Below are positions 32,962-42,198 of a DNA stretch of 60,023 nt, piece after piece. Position 1 is the first letter of the stretch. Each line of letters opens with the position of its first letter. The stretch covers positions 1 to 60,023 of the forward strand of contig DAOQAK010000019.1 of the NCBI GenBank assembly GCA_035353855.1, in the 5' to 3' direction. Under the pieces are notes generated by a model. That model had not been told where the DNA came from, ran no database searches, and saw nothing but the letters and a program-made list of their open reading frames with translations. The translations under genes were made by a program, and so were the position numbers. Source of the DNA: Bacteroidales bacterium (GTDB lineage: Bacteria > Bacteroidota > Bacteroidia > Bacteroidales > CG2-30-32-10).

Positions 32962-33662
32962 TGACCGGTAAACTTACATATGAACAAAAAACAGGGTTAT
33001 ACGATTTCCTGGCTGGTTTTATTACCGATAACCGCAAGCAACGCTTTGATGAGATAGCAGCATTCCGCACCCGGCATTTAACTGTTGTCCTTGAAGATAT
33101 TTACCAGTCGCATAATGCAAGCGCTGTGCTGCGTTCATGTGATTGCTTCGGCATACAGGATGTTCATATCATTGAAAATGCAAATACATATAATGTGAAT
33201 CCTGATGTTGCATTGGGTTCTTCAAAATGGTTATCCCTTTTCAAATACAATCAAAAAGAAAATAATACTACAGATTGCATTTCCTATTTAAAAAAGAAAG
33301 GTTATACTGTTCTTGCAGCTTTGCCCCACAATAATGATAGTTTGATTGATAACGTTGATATATCAAAGAAGACAGCTATAATGTTCGGAACGGAAAAGAA
33401 TGGACTTACTGAAGAGGCAATTAATTCAGCTGATGGTTTTGTTAAAATCCCTATGTATGGATTTACTGAAAGTTTTAATATTTCAGTATCTGTTGCTATT
33501 GCTTTATATTCTTTATCACAACGTTTACGAAACAGTAATATACACTGGCAACTGGACAAAAATGAAATAATCGATATGAAAATAGAATGGGTTAAAAATA
33601 CAATACAGGATGCAATTTCATTAGAAAAAAAATATGTTGAAAAAATTATAAATTCAAAATGA
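32961..33662 (+). CDS. trmH: tRNA (guanosine-2'-O)-methyltransferase TrmH-like
   Basis: A 233-residue SPOUT-class RNA 2'-O-methyltransferase, expected to modify G18 in the tRNA D-loop with S-adenosylmethionine. Motif 1: VVLEDIYQSHNASAVLRSCD (Asn, Arg); motif 2: IMFGTEKNGLTEEAI; motif 3: PMYGFTESFNISVSVAIAL. The C-terminal helix (about 190-233) is basic-acidic and mediates dimer or tRNA contacts in the family. Translationally coupled to the ureohydrolase by a 1-bp overlap; the functional link, if any, is unclear. Confidence 0.93.
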   Translation: MTGKLTYEQKTGLYDFLAGFITDNRKQRFDEIAAFRTRHLTVVLEDIYQSHNASAVLRSCDCFGIQDVHIIENANTYNVNPDVALGSSKWLSLFKYNQKENNTTDCISYLKKKGYTVLAALPHNNDSLIDNVDISKKTAIMFGTEKNGLTEEAINSADGFVKIPMYGFTESFNISVSVAIALYSLSQRLRNSNIHWQLDKNEIIDMKIEWVKNTIQDAISLEKKYVEKIINSK

Positions 33663-33684
33663 AAATATTTTTTCAGAAAATTTT

Positions 33685-33692
33685 TATATTTG
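33685..33692 (+). promoter_or_regulatory. -7 box for the Thx gene
   Basis: TATATTTG matches TAnnTTTG, 28 nt before the Thx ATG. Confidence 0.5.
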
Positions 33693-33720
33693 TAATACTT
33701 AACCTTAAATAATAAATTAT

Positions 33721-33948
33721 ATGGGAAAAGGAGACAAAAAATCAAAAAGAGGTAAAATATCAATGGGCAGTTATGGTATAACCCGCCAAAAGAAAAGAAA
33801 AGGAACATACCCTGCTAAACCGGTTAATACGGCAAAAAGCGAAAAAAAGATTACAGAAGTTATTTCTGAATCTGATACTAAAAAAACCGCTGTAAAAAAA
33901 GCCCCGGTTAAAAAAGCGAAAAAAGAAACTGAAACGACAACGGAATAA
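33721..33948 (+). CDS. 30S ribosomal protein Thx with basic extension
   Basis: Thx is a very small basic protein that fills a cavity in the 30S head. The first 28 residues, MGKGDKKSKRGKISMGSYG and the following TRQKKRK, are the recognisable Thx core. Residues 29-75 add a Lys/Ala/Thr-rich tail (AVKKAPVKKAKKETETTTE) that is not part of the Thermus protein. Own -7 box at 33685-33692. It converges on murD. Confidence 0.85.
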   Translation: MGKGDKKSKRGKISMGSYGITRQKKRKGTYPAKPVNTAKSEKKITEVISESDTKKTAVKKAPVKKAKKETETTTE

Positions 33949-33981
33949 ATAAACCAAAAGAGTTGAAAAGGTAGTGAGAAG

Positions 33982-35349
33982 TTATAAAACGCTTTTCACT
34001 ATTTTTTTATATACCTCTCCCCTTTCTTCAAAATTTCTAAAACTGTCATAACTCGAAGCGGCAGGTGAAAGCAGACAAATTCCATCTTTTACTGTCTTTT
34101 GCTTTGCAACAGTTACAGCATCTTCAAGCGAATCGGCAATAATTAAATTTTTATTGGGTTTTTTCTTTGAAATCATCTGATACATTCTTTCACCGGCTTT
34201 TCCCATAAAAATAATATTTTTCACTGATGATTTTATCAAATAATCTACAAGATATGAATAGTCAACACCCCTGTCATAACCTCCAAGAATAACGGTATTC
34301 ACATCTTCAAGCGTTTTAATGGCTTCAATGGTTGCTTCAGGAATCGTTGCAATGGAATCGTTATAATAATCGATCCTGTTAAAATTACCTACGTATTCAA
34401 TACGATGCTCCAGACCCTTAAAGAAATTCACACCTTCAATAATATTGTTATCAGGAATACCATATAGTTTACAGGCGCAAATAGCGGCCATAATGTTAAG
34501 CAGGTTGTGGCTGCCTTTCAGTTTTCGTTCCTGGTAAATATCATAAATCGGGTATGCATCACCGTCTTCGCTGAAAAATATACTTCCATCAAGAACATAA
34601 CAACCAAAGTTGCATTTATTTTTTAAGGAAAAAGTATAACAGTTATCAGCATATTCCTGCGATTTTATAAACTCTCTCGATGCTTTATCATCGGCATCAT
34701 AAATAAAATAATCATAAGCTTCCTGGAATCTGAAAATGTTAAATTTTGCCTGCTTATAATCTTCGAAGCTTTTATAATAATCAAGGTGTTCCTGGAAAAT
34801 ACTCAGCAATATTGAAATATGCGGGGCTTTATGAATGTACTCCAGTTGATGCGATGACAATTCATAAACAATACATGTTGTTGAACGAATCTGTTCAAAA
34901 ACATTAAAGGGAGGCACACCAATATTCCCAACTAATAGCACATCATCAGTATATAATTTCATGATGTGATAAATTAATGATGAAGTTGTGCTTTTTCCTT
35001 TAGTTCCTGTAATTCCAATAATTTGACGATGATAACATTCCAGAAAAATATCCGTTTGTGAAGTAATTGTGTTCTTATCAAATTTAAAATTAACATGATT
35101 CAGCGAAACACCCGGGGTTTTAAAAATCAAATCATATTCCAGTATTGCTTCAAGATACCTGTCGCCTGAGTAAAATTTTATCTTTTCATTTTTTATACTT
35201 TCAAAAGCATTTGCATTTTTATCGGCTATCGCCAACTTCACATTAGGAAAATATTTTTTAAAAAAACAATATGTCGATTCCCCTTCCCTGCCGTAACCGA
35301 GAATTAATATTTTTTTTCCTTTAATTTTTTCTTTTATCAAATCAATCAT
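33982..35349 (-). CDS. murD: UDP-N-acetylmuramoyl-L-alanine--glutamate ligase (MurD or MurD2)
   Basis: A 455-residue cytoplasmic ATP-dependent Mur ligase that adds glutamate to UDP-MurNAc-L-Ala. N-terminal Rossmann domain (KILILGYGREGESTYCFF); ATP-binding GITGTKGKSTTS (about 113-123); ELSSHQLEY; LLSIFQEHLDYYKSFEDYKQ; GSHNLLNIMAAICA; C-terminal GGYDRGVDYSYLVDYL and LSPAASSYDSFRNFEERG, close to the MurD C-domain. It overlaps the upstream murL by 8 bp. In Xanthomonas the partner of MurL is MurD2, which uses L-Glu. By context this enzyme is a MurD2 candidate, but the amino-acid chirality cannot be read from sequence. Confidence 0.93.
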   Translation of the reverse strand: MIDLIKEKIKGKKILILGYGREGESTYCFFKKYFPNVKLAIADKNANAFESIKNEKIKFYSGDRYLEAILEYDLIFKTPGVSLNHVNFKFDKNTITSQTDIFLECYHRQIIGITGTKGKSTTSSLIYHIMKLYTDDVLLVGNIGVPPFNVFEQIRSTTCIVYELSSHQLEYIHKAPHISILLSIFQEHLDYYKSFEDYKQAKFNIFRFQEAYDYFIYDADDKASREFIKSQEYADNCYTFSLKNKCNFGCYVLDGSIFFSEDGDAYPIYDIYQERKLKGSHNLLNIMAAICACKLYGIPDNNIIEGVNFFKGLEHRIEYVGNFNRIDYYNDSIATIPEATIEAIKTLEDVNTVILGGYDRGVDYSYLVDYLIKSSVKNIIFMGKAGERMYQMISKKKPNKNLIIADSLEDAVTVAKQKTVKDGICLLSPAASSYDSFRNFEERGEVYKKIVKSVL

Positions 35350-36721
35350 AAAGATGCTTTTTTAAACTGTTTTCAAAACTTGTTTTTAAAAAATGTTCAG
35401 CATTAAATTGTTTCAAGAATACAGAAGTGTCAAAGGTTTTATATTTATTATACTCATTGCTTTCTTTATAATGTTTAAGCAATTTAGGAAGTTTATCATT
35501 AAGCTTCTCAATAATCATTACCAGGGCCACATTTACATCATCAATAGTTCCAACACATTCAAATGGCTTCGTTTCTTCAGCGCCATATAATTGTTTAAAT
35601 ATATAAATTAATTTTTCATCATCAAGAATATTCTTTCCAAATATATTTATTATTTCATCAGAACTGATAAAAGGAGAAAGAATTATTGCCGTGAACAAGC
35701 ATTTAGGACATATACCACACCAGCTATCGGTTTTGCTTCCGGCATTACAACTTCTAAAAACCTTGAAATATTTCGGGGATTTAGAAAATAATTTTGCAAT
35801 CTGCAATTCATTAATTGGTCGTAAAAAACTAAAATAATTAAAATCTTCCGAAATATATTTCTTTACATAATCCCTGAAATCTTTTTCAAAAGCAAACGAT
35901 TTTGAATATTGATGATTAACATCCGAACCACTTACGGTTGATTCATTAGCGCTCGATTCATTCGATAATAAAATATTTTTATTTCCGGTTATAGCAGAAG
36001 TATAAAGCGAAACAAAAGCCAGCAATGCAGAAAAAGGAGTATGACCATTCAGAAAACCTTCATCATTCATTTTAAGCAAAAGCGGATCAATGGTTCGGTT
36101 TACCTCGATGACCTTATCCATAGAATAGCCGGCAGTTTCAGCAACATCAACACATGCTTTACGCGGGTTTAAGATAAGCAATAAATTTTTATCTTTCGAC
36201 TCTGTATTCAATTCAATAGTTACTACAGAATCCTTACCTCCGCCAACAGGGATGATGTTGGCATCATCCAGCGAAAAATTTTTTTTTGCAGCTACATCTT
36301 CCGACTCGGAAATAATTTTCATAAAATCTTCCTGCGTATCATGAATTGAATTCAGATAAAAAAACTCACCCAGTCCTTTATAATAAATATTTTTCCACCA
36401 TTCAATCTGTTCCCTGCTCAGCAAAAAAGGTTTAACAATAACTTCCTTAGGACACGCGGTTTTCCAATAACTTATAAGTTCTATCATCCCTATATTGAAA
36501 ACAATATTATCCAGATCTTTTTCAGAAAAATCATTAATTTTATAAAAAGATTTTAACGGGATAGTATAAGAAGGACGGAAATTATATATGTTATCGAGAT
36601 TAAAATTAAATGCTATTTCAACGGAATGGGACAATATCCTGTGTTCAAAACTTTCGAATGAAAATCGTTTAAACTGTTTTCTGAATTTTTGATATTTATA
36701 AAAGTTATCTGATTTCCCCAT
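35342..36721 (-). CDS. murL: MurL-like UDP-MurNAc-L-Ala-L-Glu epimerase (PP-loop family)
   Basis: Probably inverts the terminal glutamate of UDP-MurNAc-L-Ala-L-Glu from L to D, allowing peptidoglycan synthesis without free D-Glu. 459 residues. An ATP-pyrophosphatase-type PP-loop PVGGGKDS lies at 158-165, followed by LLLILNPRKACVDVAET, then NESSANESTVSG (about 254-265). A cysteine set follows: C325 and C335-x2-C338-x2-C341 (SWCGICPKC). It overlaps murD by 8 bp, matching the MurL-MurD2 gene pair described in Xanthomonas oryzae. The call rests on PP-loop, length and context; alignment to characterised MurL is needed to prove it. The -7 box is at 36768-36775. Confidence 0.72.
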   Translation of the reverse strand: MGKSDNFYKYQKFRKQFKRFSFESFEHRILSHSVEIAFNFNLDNIYNFRPSYTIPLKSFYKINDFSEKDLDNIVFNIGMIELISYWKTACPKEVIVKPFLLSREQIEWWKNIYYKGLGEFFYLNSIHDTQEDFMKIISESEDVAAKKNFSLDDANIIPVGGGKDSVVTIELNTESKDKNLLLILNPRKACVDVAETAGYSMDKVIEVNRTIDPLLLKMNDEGFLNGHTPFSALLAFVSLYTSAITGNKNILLSNESSANESTVSGSDVNHQYSKSFAFEKDFRDYVKKYISEDFNYFSFLRPINELQIAKLFSKSPKYFKVFRSCNAGSKTDSWCGICPKCLFTAIILSPFISSDEIINIFGKNILDDEKLIYIFKQLYGAEETKPFECVGTIDDVNVALVMIIEKLNDKLPKLLKHYKESNEYNKYKTFDTSVFLKQFNAEHFLKTSFENSLKKHLYD

Positions 36722-36767
36722 TTATAAAACGATAAATAAAATTGAATATTTTTTTTAATCTTTGTTT

Positions 36768-36775
36768 CAAATATA
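36768..36775 (-). promoter_or_regulatory. -7 box for murL-murD
   Basis: Reads TATATTTG on the minus strand, 46 nt before the murL ATG, in the short divergent gap to yqgE. No -33 match at the expected distance. Confidence 0.45.
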
Positions 36776-36835
36776 CAAAATTGTTTATTTAAAAATTAGG
36801 TTTCATTTAAACTTTTTAGTATTTTTATGTAAATT

Positions 36836-37399
36836 ATGAATCCAGCTAATATAAAACCGGCACAAGGCACCTTATTAATATCGGAGCCTTTTTTAAAAGA
36901 TTTTTATTTCAGAAGATCTGTAGTTCTGCTTGCAGAACATGATGAAAATGGTTCTTTTGGACTGATTATAAACAAACCACTTGAAATAAAACTAAATGAG
37001 GTAATAGTTGATTTTCCTGAATTTGATGCGGATGTATATCTTGGCGGGCCTGTAAAAACTGATAGTTTATTTGTACTACATACTATCGGAAATAAAATAC
37101 CTAACAGTTTGAAAATAATTGAAGGCCTTTACTGGGGCGGTGATATCAACACTATTAAAAAATTAGTAGAAGAAAAAAAGATAAACAAAAAACAAATTCG
37201 TTTTTTTATTGGTTATTCAGGTTGGGATCCAGACCAGCTTAACAATGAACTAAAAGAAAATTCCTGGGTAATTAAAAAACTAAAATCAGAAAAAATTTTA
37301 AAAGAGCCTCCTGCAGAAATGTGGAAAAACCTGATTATTTCTTTAGGCGATGAGTATTCAACATGGCTCAATTATCCACTCGACCCAATGATGAATTAA
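36836..37399 (+). CDS. YqgE/AlgH family protein
   Basis: A 187-residue cytoplasmic protein of the YqgE/AlgH family (UPF0301), whose biochemical role is not settled. Family marks: GTLLISEPFLKDFYFRRSVV, then HDENGSFGLIINKPL, VYLGGPVKTDSLFVLHT, FFIGYSGWDPDQLNNEL and NSWVI. Full length. Divergent from murL and convergent with cysE, only 4 bp apart at the 3' ends, with no visible hairpin between. Confidence 0.93.
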   Translation: MNPANIKPAQGTLLISEPFLKDFYFRRSVVLLAEHDENGSFGLIINKPLEIKLNEVIVDFPEFDADVYLGGPVKTDSLFVLHTIGNKIPNSLKIIEGLYWGGDINTIKKLVEEKKINKKQIRFFIGYSGWDPDQLNNELKENSWVIKKLKSEKILKEPPAEMWKNLIISLGDEYSTWLNYPLDPMMN

Positions 37400-37403
37400 T
37401 AAT

Positions 37404-38291
37404 TTATTTTTTCTGTAATATTTTTGCATTAACCGGAACATCCTGTGTTATCCACATATTCCCACCTATTACGGAACCTTTTCCAATAGTAACTCTTCCC
37501 AGTATTGTTGAATTAGAATAAATAATCACATCATCTTCTACTATCGGATGTCGTGCAATTCCTTTGATAGGCTTGCCATTTTCATCTAACGGAAAACTTT
37601 TCGCTCCAAGTGTTACACCTTGATAAAGTCTTACATTTTTACCAATTATAGTTGTTTCACCAATTACAACACCGGTTCCATGATCAATAAAAAAGTATTC
37701 ATTAATATCAGCACCCGGATGAATATCTATTCCTGTTAATGAATGAGACATCTCTGTTATAATCCTGGGGATCAAAGGAACATTCAATTTAAAAAGCTCA
37801 TGTGCAATACGGTAATAAGTTAAAGCAATAATACTGGGATAACAAAAAATTGCTTCCCCATAACTTTTAGCTGCAGGATCACCATTGTATGCCGCTACCA
37901 CATCGGTAGCTAACAATTGTTTTATATGCGGAAGCTTTTTAAGGAATTGTGTTGACAACTCTTTTGCTTGTTTATCACAGTCGGTGCAATACCTTTTTCC
38001 ATCAGTGCAATCAAAGCATAATCCTCTTTTTATTTGTTCAGTAAGTATCCTGTTTATTATATCAAGGTTTGCTCCTATGTAATAGCTCATTGTTTCTGCC
38101 TCCACTTCTGAATGCCCAAAATAACCGGGAAACAATACTCTTTTCATGTTTAACATTAAAGTGTTCAAGCTTTCGATAGAAGGCATGGATGCATCGTGAA
38201 CAGAGCGATGCTGAAGAAAATTATATTTTTCAGAATTCAGTTGGAACACAACTTCATCAATAATATTTTTATAATTATTTTTTTCTGTCAT
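37404..38291 (-). CDS. cysE: Serine O-acetyltransferase (EpsC/CysE type) with N-terminal cysteine motif
   Basis: Acetylates serine with acetyl-CoA, the first step of cysteine synthesis. 295 residues from the ATG at 38291, 5 bp after the cysM stop; a longer reading is possible but would overlap cysM. The left-handed beta-helix part starts about 195 (GIDIHPGADINEYFFIDHGT, GVVIGETTIIGKNVRLYQGV, GSVIGGNMWIT) and has the catalytic His residues. A long helical N-domain contains CFDC and CTDC (about 118-133), a four-cysteine motif of the longer EpsC-like acetyltransferases. The protein ends KILQKK, lacking the terminal Ile used by enteric CysE to dock in CysK. Confidence 0.9.
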   Translation of the reverse strand: MTEKNNYKNIIDEVVFQLNSEKYNFLQHRSVHDASMPSIESLNTLMLNMKRVLFPGYFGHSEVEAETMSYYIGANLDIINRILTEQIKRGLCFDCTDGKRYCTDCDKQAKELSTQFLKKLPHIKQLLATDVVAAYNGDPAAKSYGEAIFCYPSIIALTYYRIAHELFKLNVPLIPRIITEMSHSLTGIDIHPGADINEYFFIDHGTGVVIGETTIIGKNVRLYQGVTLGAKSFPLDENGKPIKGIARHPIVEDDVIIYSNSTILGRVTIGKGSVIGGNMWITQDVPVNAKILQKK

Positions 38292-38296
38292 AAAAT

Positions 38297-39217
38297 TTAT
38301 AAAAAAAGTGATGTACTTAAATATCTTTCGGCTGTATCGCAAACCATAAAAACCACTATCTTACCTTTATTTTCAATCCTTCCGGCAACCTGCAAAGCAG
38401 CATAAGCATTTGCACCTGATGATATACCGCAAAGTATTCCTTCTTCTTTTATCAGCATTTGTGCAGTTTTAATGGCTTCGTCATCACTAACGGAAACTAT
38501 TTCATCAATAATTTCTGTATTTAAAATTTCAGGAATAAACCCTGCACCTATTCCCTGTATAGCATGACGTCCGGCTTTTCCACCCGAAATTACAGGAGAT
38601 GATAAAGGTTCAACTGCAATAATTTTTATACCTGGTTTTCTTTTTTTTATTACTTCTGCTACACCAGTAATGGTTCCACCTGTGCCAACACCAGAAACAA
38701 AAATATCAATTTTACCATCAGTGTCGTTCCATATTTCTTTAGCAGTGGTAATCCTGTGAATTTCGGGATTGGCTTTGCTGCTGAATTGCATCGGCATAAA
38801 ACTATTTTCATTTCCAGATACAATTTCTTTTGCTATCTCAACAGCACCATTCATGCCCTTTTCAGAAGGCGTCAACACCAATTCTGCGCCAAAACCTTTA
38901 AATAATTTTCTTCGTTCTTCACTCATACTTTCAGGCATGGTAAGTATCAGCTTATACCCTTTTACTGCACAAACCATAGCAAGCCCAATACCGGTATTAC
39001 CACTGGTAGGCTCAACTATTACGGTGTTTTTATTTATCAATCCTTTTTGCTCTGCATCAGTTATCATGGCATTTGCGATCCTGTCTTTCACTGATGAAGA
39101 AGGATTATAAAATTCGAGCTTAGCAAATATTTCAGCAACGCATCCTTCGGAAATCTTATTCACCTTTACCAATGGTGTATTTCCAATTAATTCCAATATA
39201 TTTTTTGCTGCTTTCAA
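38297..39217 (-). CDS. cysM: Cysteine synthase, PLP-dependent
   Basis: Makes cysteine from O-acetylserine and sulfide. 306 residues, a full fold-type II enzyme. N-terminal ILELIGNTPLVKVNKI; PLP Lys44 in SSSVKDRIANAM; TSGNTGIGLAMV phosphate loop; FVSGVGTGGTITGVAEV; GIGAGFIP; GILCGISSGANA. CysK versus CysM cannot be decided; cysM is used loosely. The start is TTG at 39217, the only start keeping the conserved N-terminus; it lies within a TACTTTTG that also resembles a promoter box. It begins 8 bp after the yihY stop and ends 5 bp before cysE, so one transcript is likely. Confidence 0.92.
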   Translation of the reverse strand: MKAAKNILELIGNTPLVKVNKISEGCVAEIFAKLEFYNPSSSVKDRIANAMITDAEQKGLINKNTVIVEPTSGNTGIGLAMVCAVKGYKLILTMPESMSEERRKLFKGFGAELVLTPSEKGMNGAVEIAKEIVSGNENSFMPMQFSSKANPEIHRITTAKEIWNDTDGKIDIFVSGVGTGGTITGVAEVIKKRKPGIKIIAVEPLSSPVISGGKAGRHAIQGIGAGFIPEILNTEIIDEIVSVSDDEAIKTAQMLIKEEGILCGISSGANAYAALQVAGRIENKGKIVVFMVCDTAERYLSTSLFL

Positions 39218-39225
39218 AAGTAAAT

Positions 39226-40563
39226 TTATATTTCCATCAAAAGTTTATTCGAAGAGCTTTGTGCTATAGTTTCTGTAAAAGTTTTCATTGATTCACTAAT
39301 ATCTTTTAAAGCCTGGGACGAATGAATCTTGACATCCACCTCGCAATGTTCATCAAGCTTTTCAACTACGTATTGAATAGTCATCTTGTGAATATCAGTA
39401 GCCGGTTGGTATGCAGTTTCTTTTTCATTTTGTGTTTTTAATTCCGACAAAATTCCGCATCCGACCAAATCGTATAATATGCGACGAATAACTCTTACAG
39501 GTACTGCCAGGTGTTGCGACAATTCAGCATCAGTAAGAGGTTTTAATCCTTTAGCAAAATTTTTTATCAAATGATGTGTGATTAGAAGAGATAACAACCT
39601 CTTGTTATATCCACTAATTTGAGAAATATCGATATCATATTGAAATTTATGAACGTTTTGATGAGCATACGAAATTTCAACACCTAACAATAATGAAATC
39701 CAGCTTACCCTCAACCAAACAAATAAAAGTGGCAATGCAGCAAAACTTCCATATACCGCGTTAATATCTATCAGTTCCAATTGCAGAACAATGTATCCCA
39801 TTTGTGCAAGCTGATAAATGGTTCCGGCAATTACACCTCCATATAAAGCAGAAGTAAACTTAACTTTTGTATTAGGAATCACCATGTAAAGCATTGTGAA
39901 TAAAAACCACGCTATGAAAAATGGTGTCCAGTTTAACAGGAATGAAATAAAAGGCCCCACGTATCCAATAATAGCGTATTCATTCGACATGCTATTTACT
40001 GTTGATGAAACAAAAACAGTAGCGCTGCTTGATAAAATAATGAGGATAGGAGCAATTAACATAATGGCAAAATAATCGCTGAACTTACGGATAAAACTAC
40101 GAGATTCTTTTTGTTCCCATATTTCATTGAACGATTCTTCCATCTCGCCAAACATTTCCATAACAGACCATATCAAAATGATTAATCCAATTCCGGCAAT
40201 CAATCCTCCCTGGGTCTCTTCTATTAATTTATTTGCAAAGCCCAGAACAGTTTCAATAATTTCTTTTTCACCGGTAAAATTCTTGGTGATCTGCTCTTCA
40301 AGCATCTGCTCAAATCCAAATCCTTTTGCAATTGCAAATGCCATAGCGAAAATAGGCACTATTGACATTAGTGCATAATAAGTCAGAGCCGACGCCCTTA
40401 ACGGGCACTCATCTTCTTTAAACCCTCTGAATGCAATAACTATAATCCGAAGTTGTTTTAATAAAAACGATTTCGCCTTAGGCAAATCTTCAAGCCTGAT
40501 GTGCCAGATATCATGAGTGAGAAAATGATATATCCAAACAATATATTTTTTAAGCCTTTTCAT
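39226..40563 (-). CDS. YihY/BrkB family membrane protein
   Basis: A 445-residue inner-membrane protein of the YihY/UPF0761 family, sometimes misnamed ribonuclease BN. Residues about 35-300 have six membrane segments and the family signature ALTYYALMSIVPIFAMAFAI, with EMFGEMEESFNEIWEQKESR and the LLLGVEISYAHQ end. After about 320 comes a cytoplasmic winged-helix-like domain (LTDAELSQHLAVPVRVIRRI, LYDLVGCGILSEL). Molecular function is unknown. First gene of the yihY-cysM-cysE run (8 bp to the cysM start). Confidence 0.88.
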   Translation of the reverse strand: MKRLKKYIVWIYHFLTHDIWHIRLEDLPKAKSFLLKQLRIIVIAFRGFKEDECPLRASALTYYALMSIVPIFAMAFAIAKGFGFEQMLEEQITKNFTGEKEIIETVLGFANKLIEETQGGLIAGIGLIILIWSVMEMFGEMEESFNEIWEQKESRSFIRKFSDYFAIMLIAPILIILSSSATVFVSSTVNSMSNEYAIIGYVGPFISFLLNWTPFFIAWFLFTMLYMVIPNTKVKFTSALYGGVIAGTIYQLAQMGYIVLQLELIDINAVYGSFAALPLLFVWLRVSWISLLLGVEISYAHQNVHKFQYDIDISQISGYNKRLLSLLITHHLIKNFAKGLKPLTDAELSQHLAVPVRVIRRILYDLVGCGILSELKTQNEKETAYQPATDIHKMTIQYVVEKLDEHCEVDVKIHSSQALKDISESMKTFTETIAQSSSNKLLMEI

Positions 40564-40640
40564 ATTTTTTTACAAATTTTCAGGCAATATAATTTCATTA
40601 TACGCAAAGTATAGCGAATAGTTATATATTTAAAACAGGT

Positions 40641-42197
40641 TTATTGGCGTATCTGCCAAACTGTATCAATTACAGTTCCGTCAACCCATTTAACTACAGC
40701 AACAGGATTATCGGTATACTCTGCTTTATCAGGTTTTCCGCAAATTTCCTCTGCTTCTTCTTTAAGTTGTTTGATTGTTTTAATAGGCAATGAAGAACCT
40801 TTTAACTTTTGTATTAAATCTTTTCTTAATGGATTGATAGCAATACCTCGTTCTGTAACGATTACATCAATTAATTCACCGGGACCGCATATTGTTGTTA
40901 CTTCATCACGAATAACCGGAATACGATCACGGAATAAAGGAATAGGAAGTATTGTACATTTTGAGAATATACAATTCTGCCAACCACCTATACCATGCAA
41001 TAGTACACCATCAGAATGTGTAACAACATTTGCATTATAATTAAGGTCTACTTCTGTAGCGCCTAAAATTACAACATCAACCATAGAAGCAAAGTTTCCT
41101 TTTCCATGATAATTATAGCTGGTGAATGGACTTGTATTTAAATGATTCCGGTTTTCACGCATAGATCGAACACCTTCAAGGTCGAAAGTCTGACCATCAA
41201 GAATGTAATCCACTAAACCATCTTCAAGCATTTTTACCAGGTATTTATTGCTGCCTCCACGTGCAAAGCGGGCTTTCATGCCACGTTCACGTAAAATATC
41301 GGCGAAATAAATTCCTATCGAAAGTGCAGTTCCACCTGCTCCTGCCTGGAATGAAAAACCATTTTGAATAATTCCTGCTTCATCACAAAACTTAGCAGTC
41401 ATTTCAGCAAGCAGAAGCCTATCCGGGCTTTTAGTAATTTCAGTAGTTCCTGAAACTATTTTTTCGTGAATACCTACTTTGTCAACCTGTACAACATAAT
41501 CCACGTAGTTACCATGAATTTGCCATGGTATGCAAGGAAAAGGAACAAGATTATCGGTTACCACTATAACCTTATTGGCATATTGCGAATCTGCTAAAGC
41601 AAACCCAAGAAGTCCGCATGCAGCAGGTCCCCGGTCGCCGGTAGCATTGCCAAAATAATCTGCTGTTGGTGCAGCAATCACGGTAATATCAATAACCACT
41701 TCACCATCCTGTATTGATTGATAACGACCGCCATGCGAACGAAGAATTCCCATCCCTTTCATTTTTCCGGCAGAAGTAAAACGTCCTAATGCACCGTTCA
41801 TACTTCCCTCGATATGATGAATCACACCATTTTCCAAATATTTAATAAGTGGAGAATGACATTCAAATGAAGCAGAAGGAACCCAGGTAAGGTTTTTAAT
41901 TCCCATCTCGGCAGCTATATCGAAAATTTGTTCTGCAATCACATCGCCATTCCTGAAATGATGATGTGTTGATATGACCATACCATCTTTCAACCCGGCT
42001 TTTTTTAATGCATCTTTTAAAGTTGGCACCAATTTGTTTCCATCAGCAGGATAATTAGCACAACTGGCAATAAGTGGTGCATATTTATGACCCGTAGGAA
42101 TATATTTACCAACTCCCATGTATGGGATTTGAGGCTTTCCATTTACTTCGGTAGGAACAAGGCGTCCTATAGCATTTTTTACAAATTTTGCAGCCAT
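40641..42197 (-). CDS. citF: Citrate lyase alpha subunit (citrate CoA-transferase)
   Basis: Exchanges the acetyl group on the acyl carrier for citrate during cleavage of citrate to acetate and oxaloacetate. 518 residues, a full CitF: VISTHHHFRNGDVI, SMNGALGRFTSAGKMKGMG, LRSHGGRYQSIQDGEV, FSFQAGAGGTALSIGIY, KARFARGGSNKYLVKMLEDG, VTERGIAINPLRKDL. It begins 1 bp after the citDE stop, so the two are co-transcribed. citC (ligase), citX and citG (prosthetic group) are not here; the lyase would depend on copies elsewhere. Confidence 0.94.
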   Translation of the reverse strand: MAAKFVKNAIGRLVPTEVNGKPQIPYMGVGKYIPTGHKYAPLIASCANYPADGNKLVPTLKDALKKAGLKDGMVISTHHHFRNGDVIAEQIFDIAAEMGIKNLTWVPSASFECHSPLIKYLENGVIHHIEGSMNGALGRFTSAGKMKGMGILRSHGGRYQSIQDGEVVIDITVIAAPTADYFGNATGDRGPAACGLLGFALADSQYANKVIVVTDNLVPFPCIPWQIHGNYVDYVVQVDKVGIHEKIVSGTTEITKSPDRLLLAEMTAKFCDEAGIIQNGFSFQAGAGGTALSIGIYFADILRERGMKARFARGGSNKYLVKMLEDGLVDYILDGQTFDLEGVRSMRENRNHLNTSPFTSYNYHGKGNFASMVDVVILGATEVDLNYNANVVTHSDGVLLHGIGGWQNCIFSKCTILPIPLFRDRIPVIRDEVTTICGPGELIDVIVTERGIAINPLRKDLIQKLKGSSLPIKTIKQLKEEAEEICGKPDKAEYTDNPVAVVKWVDGTVIDTVWQIRQ

Positions 42198-42198
42198 A

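Noticed and set aside
39226..40563. Ribonuclease BN annotation for the YihY protein
   Set aside because: This is a historical misnomer; the sequence is an integral membrane protein with no nuclease motif.
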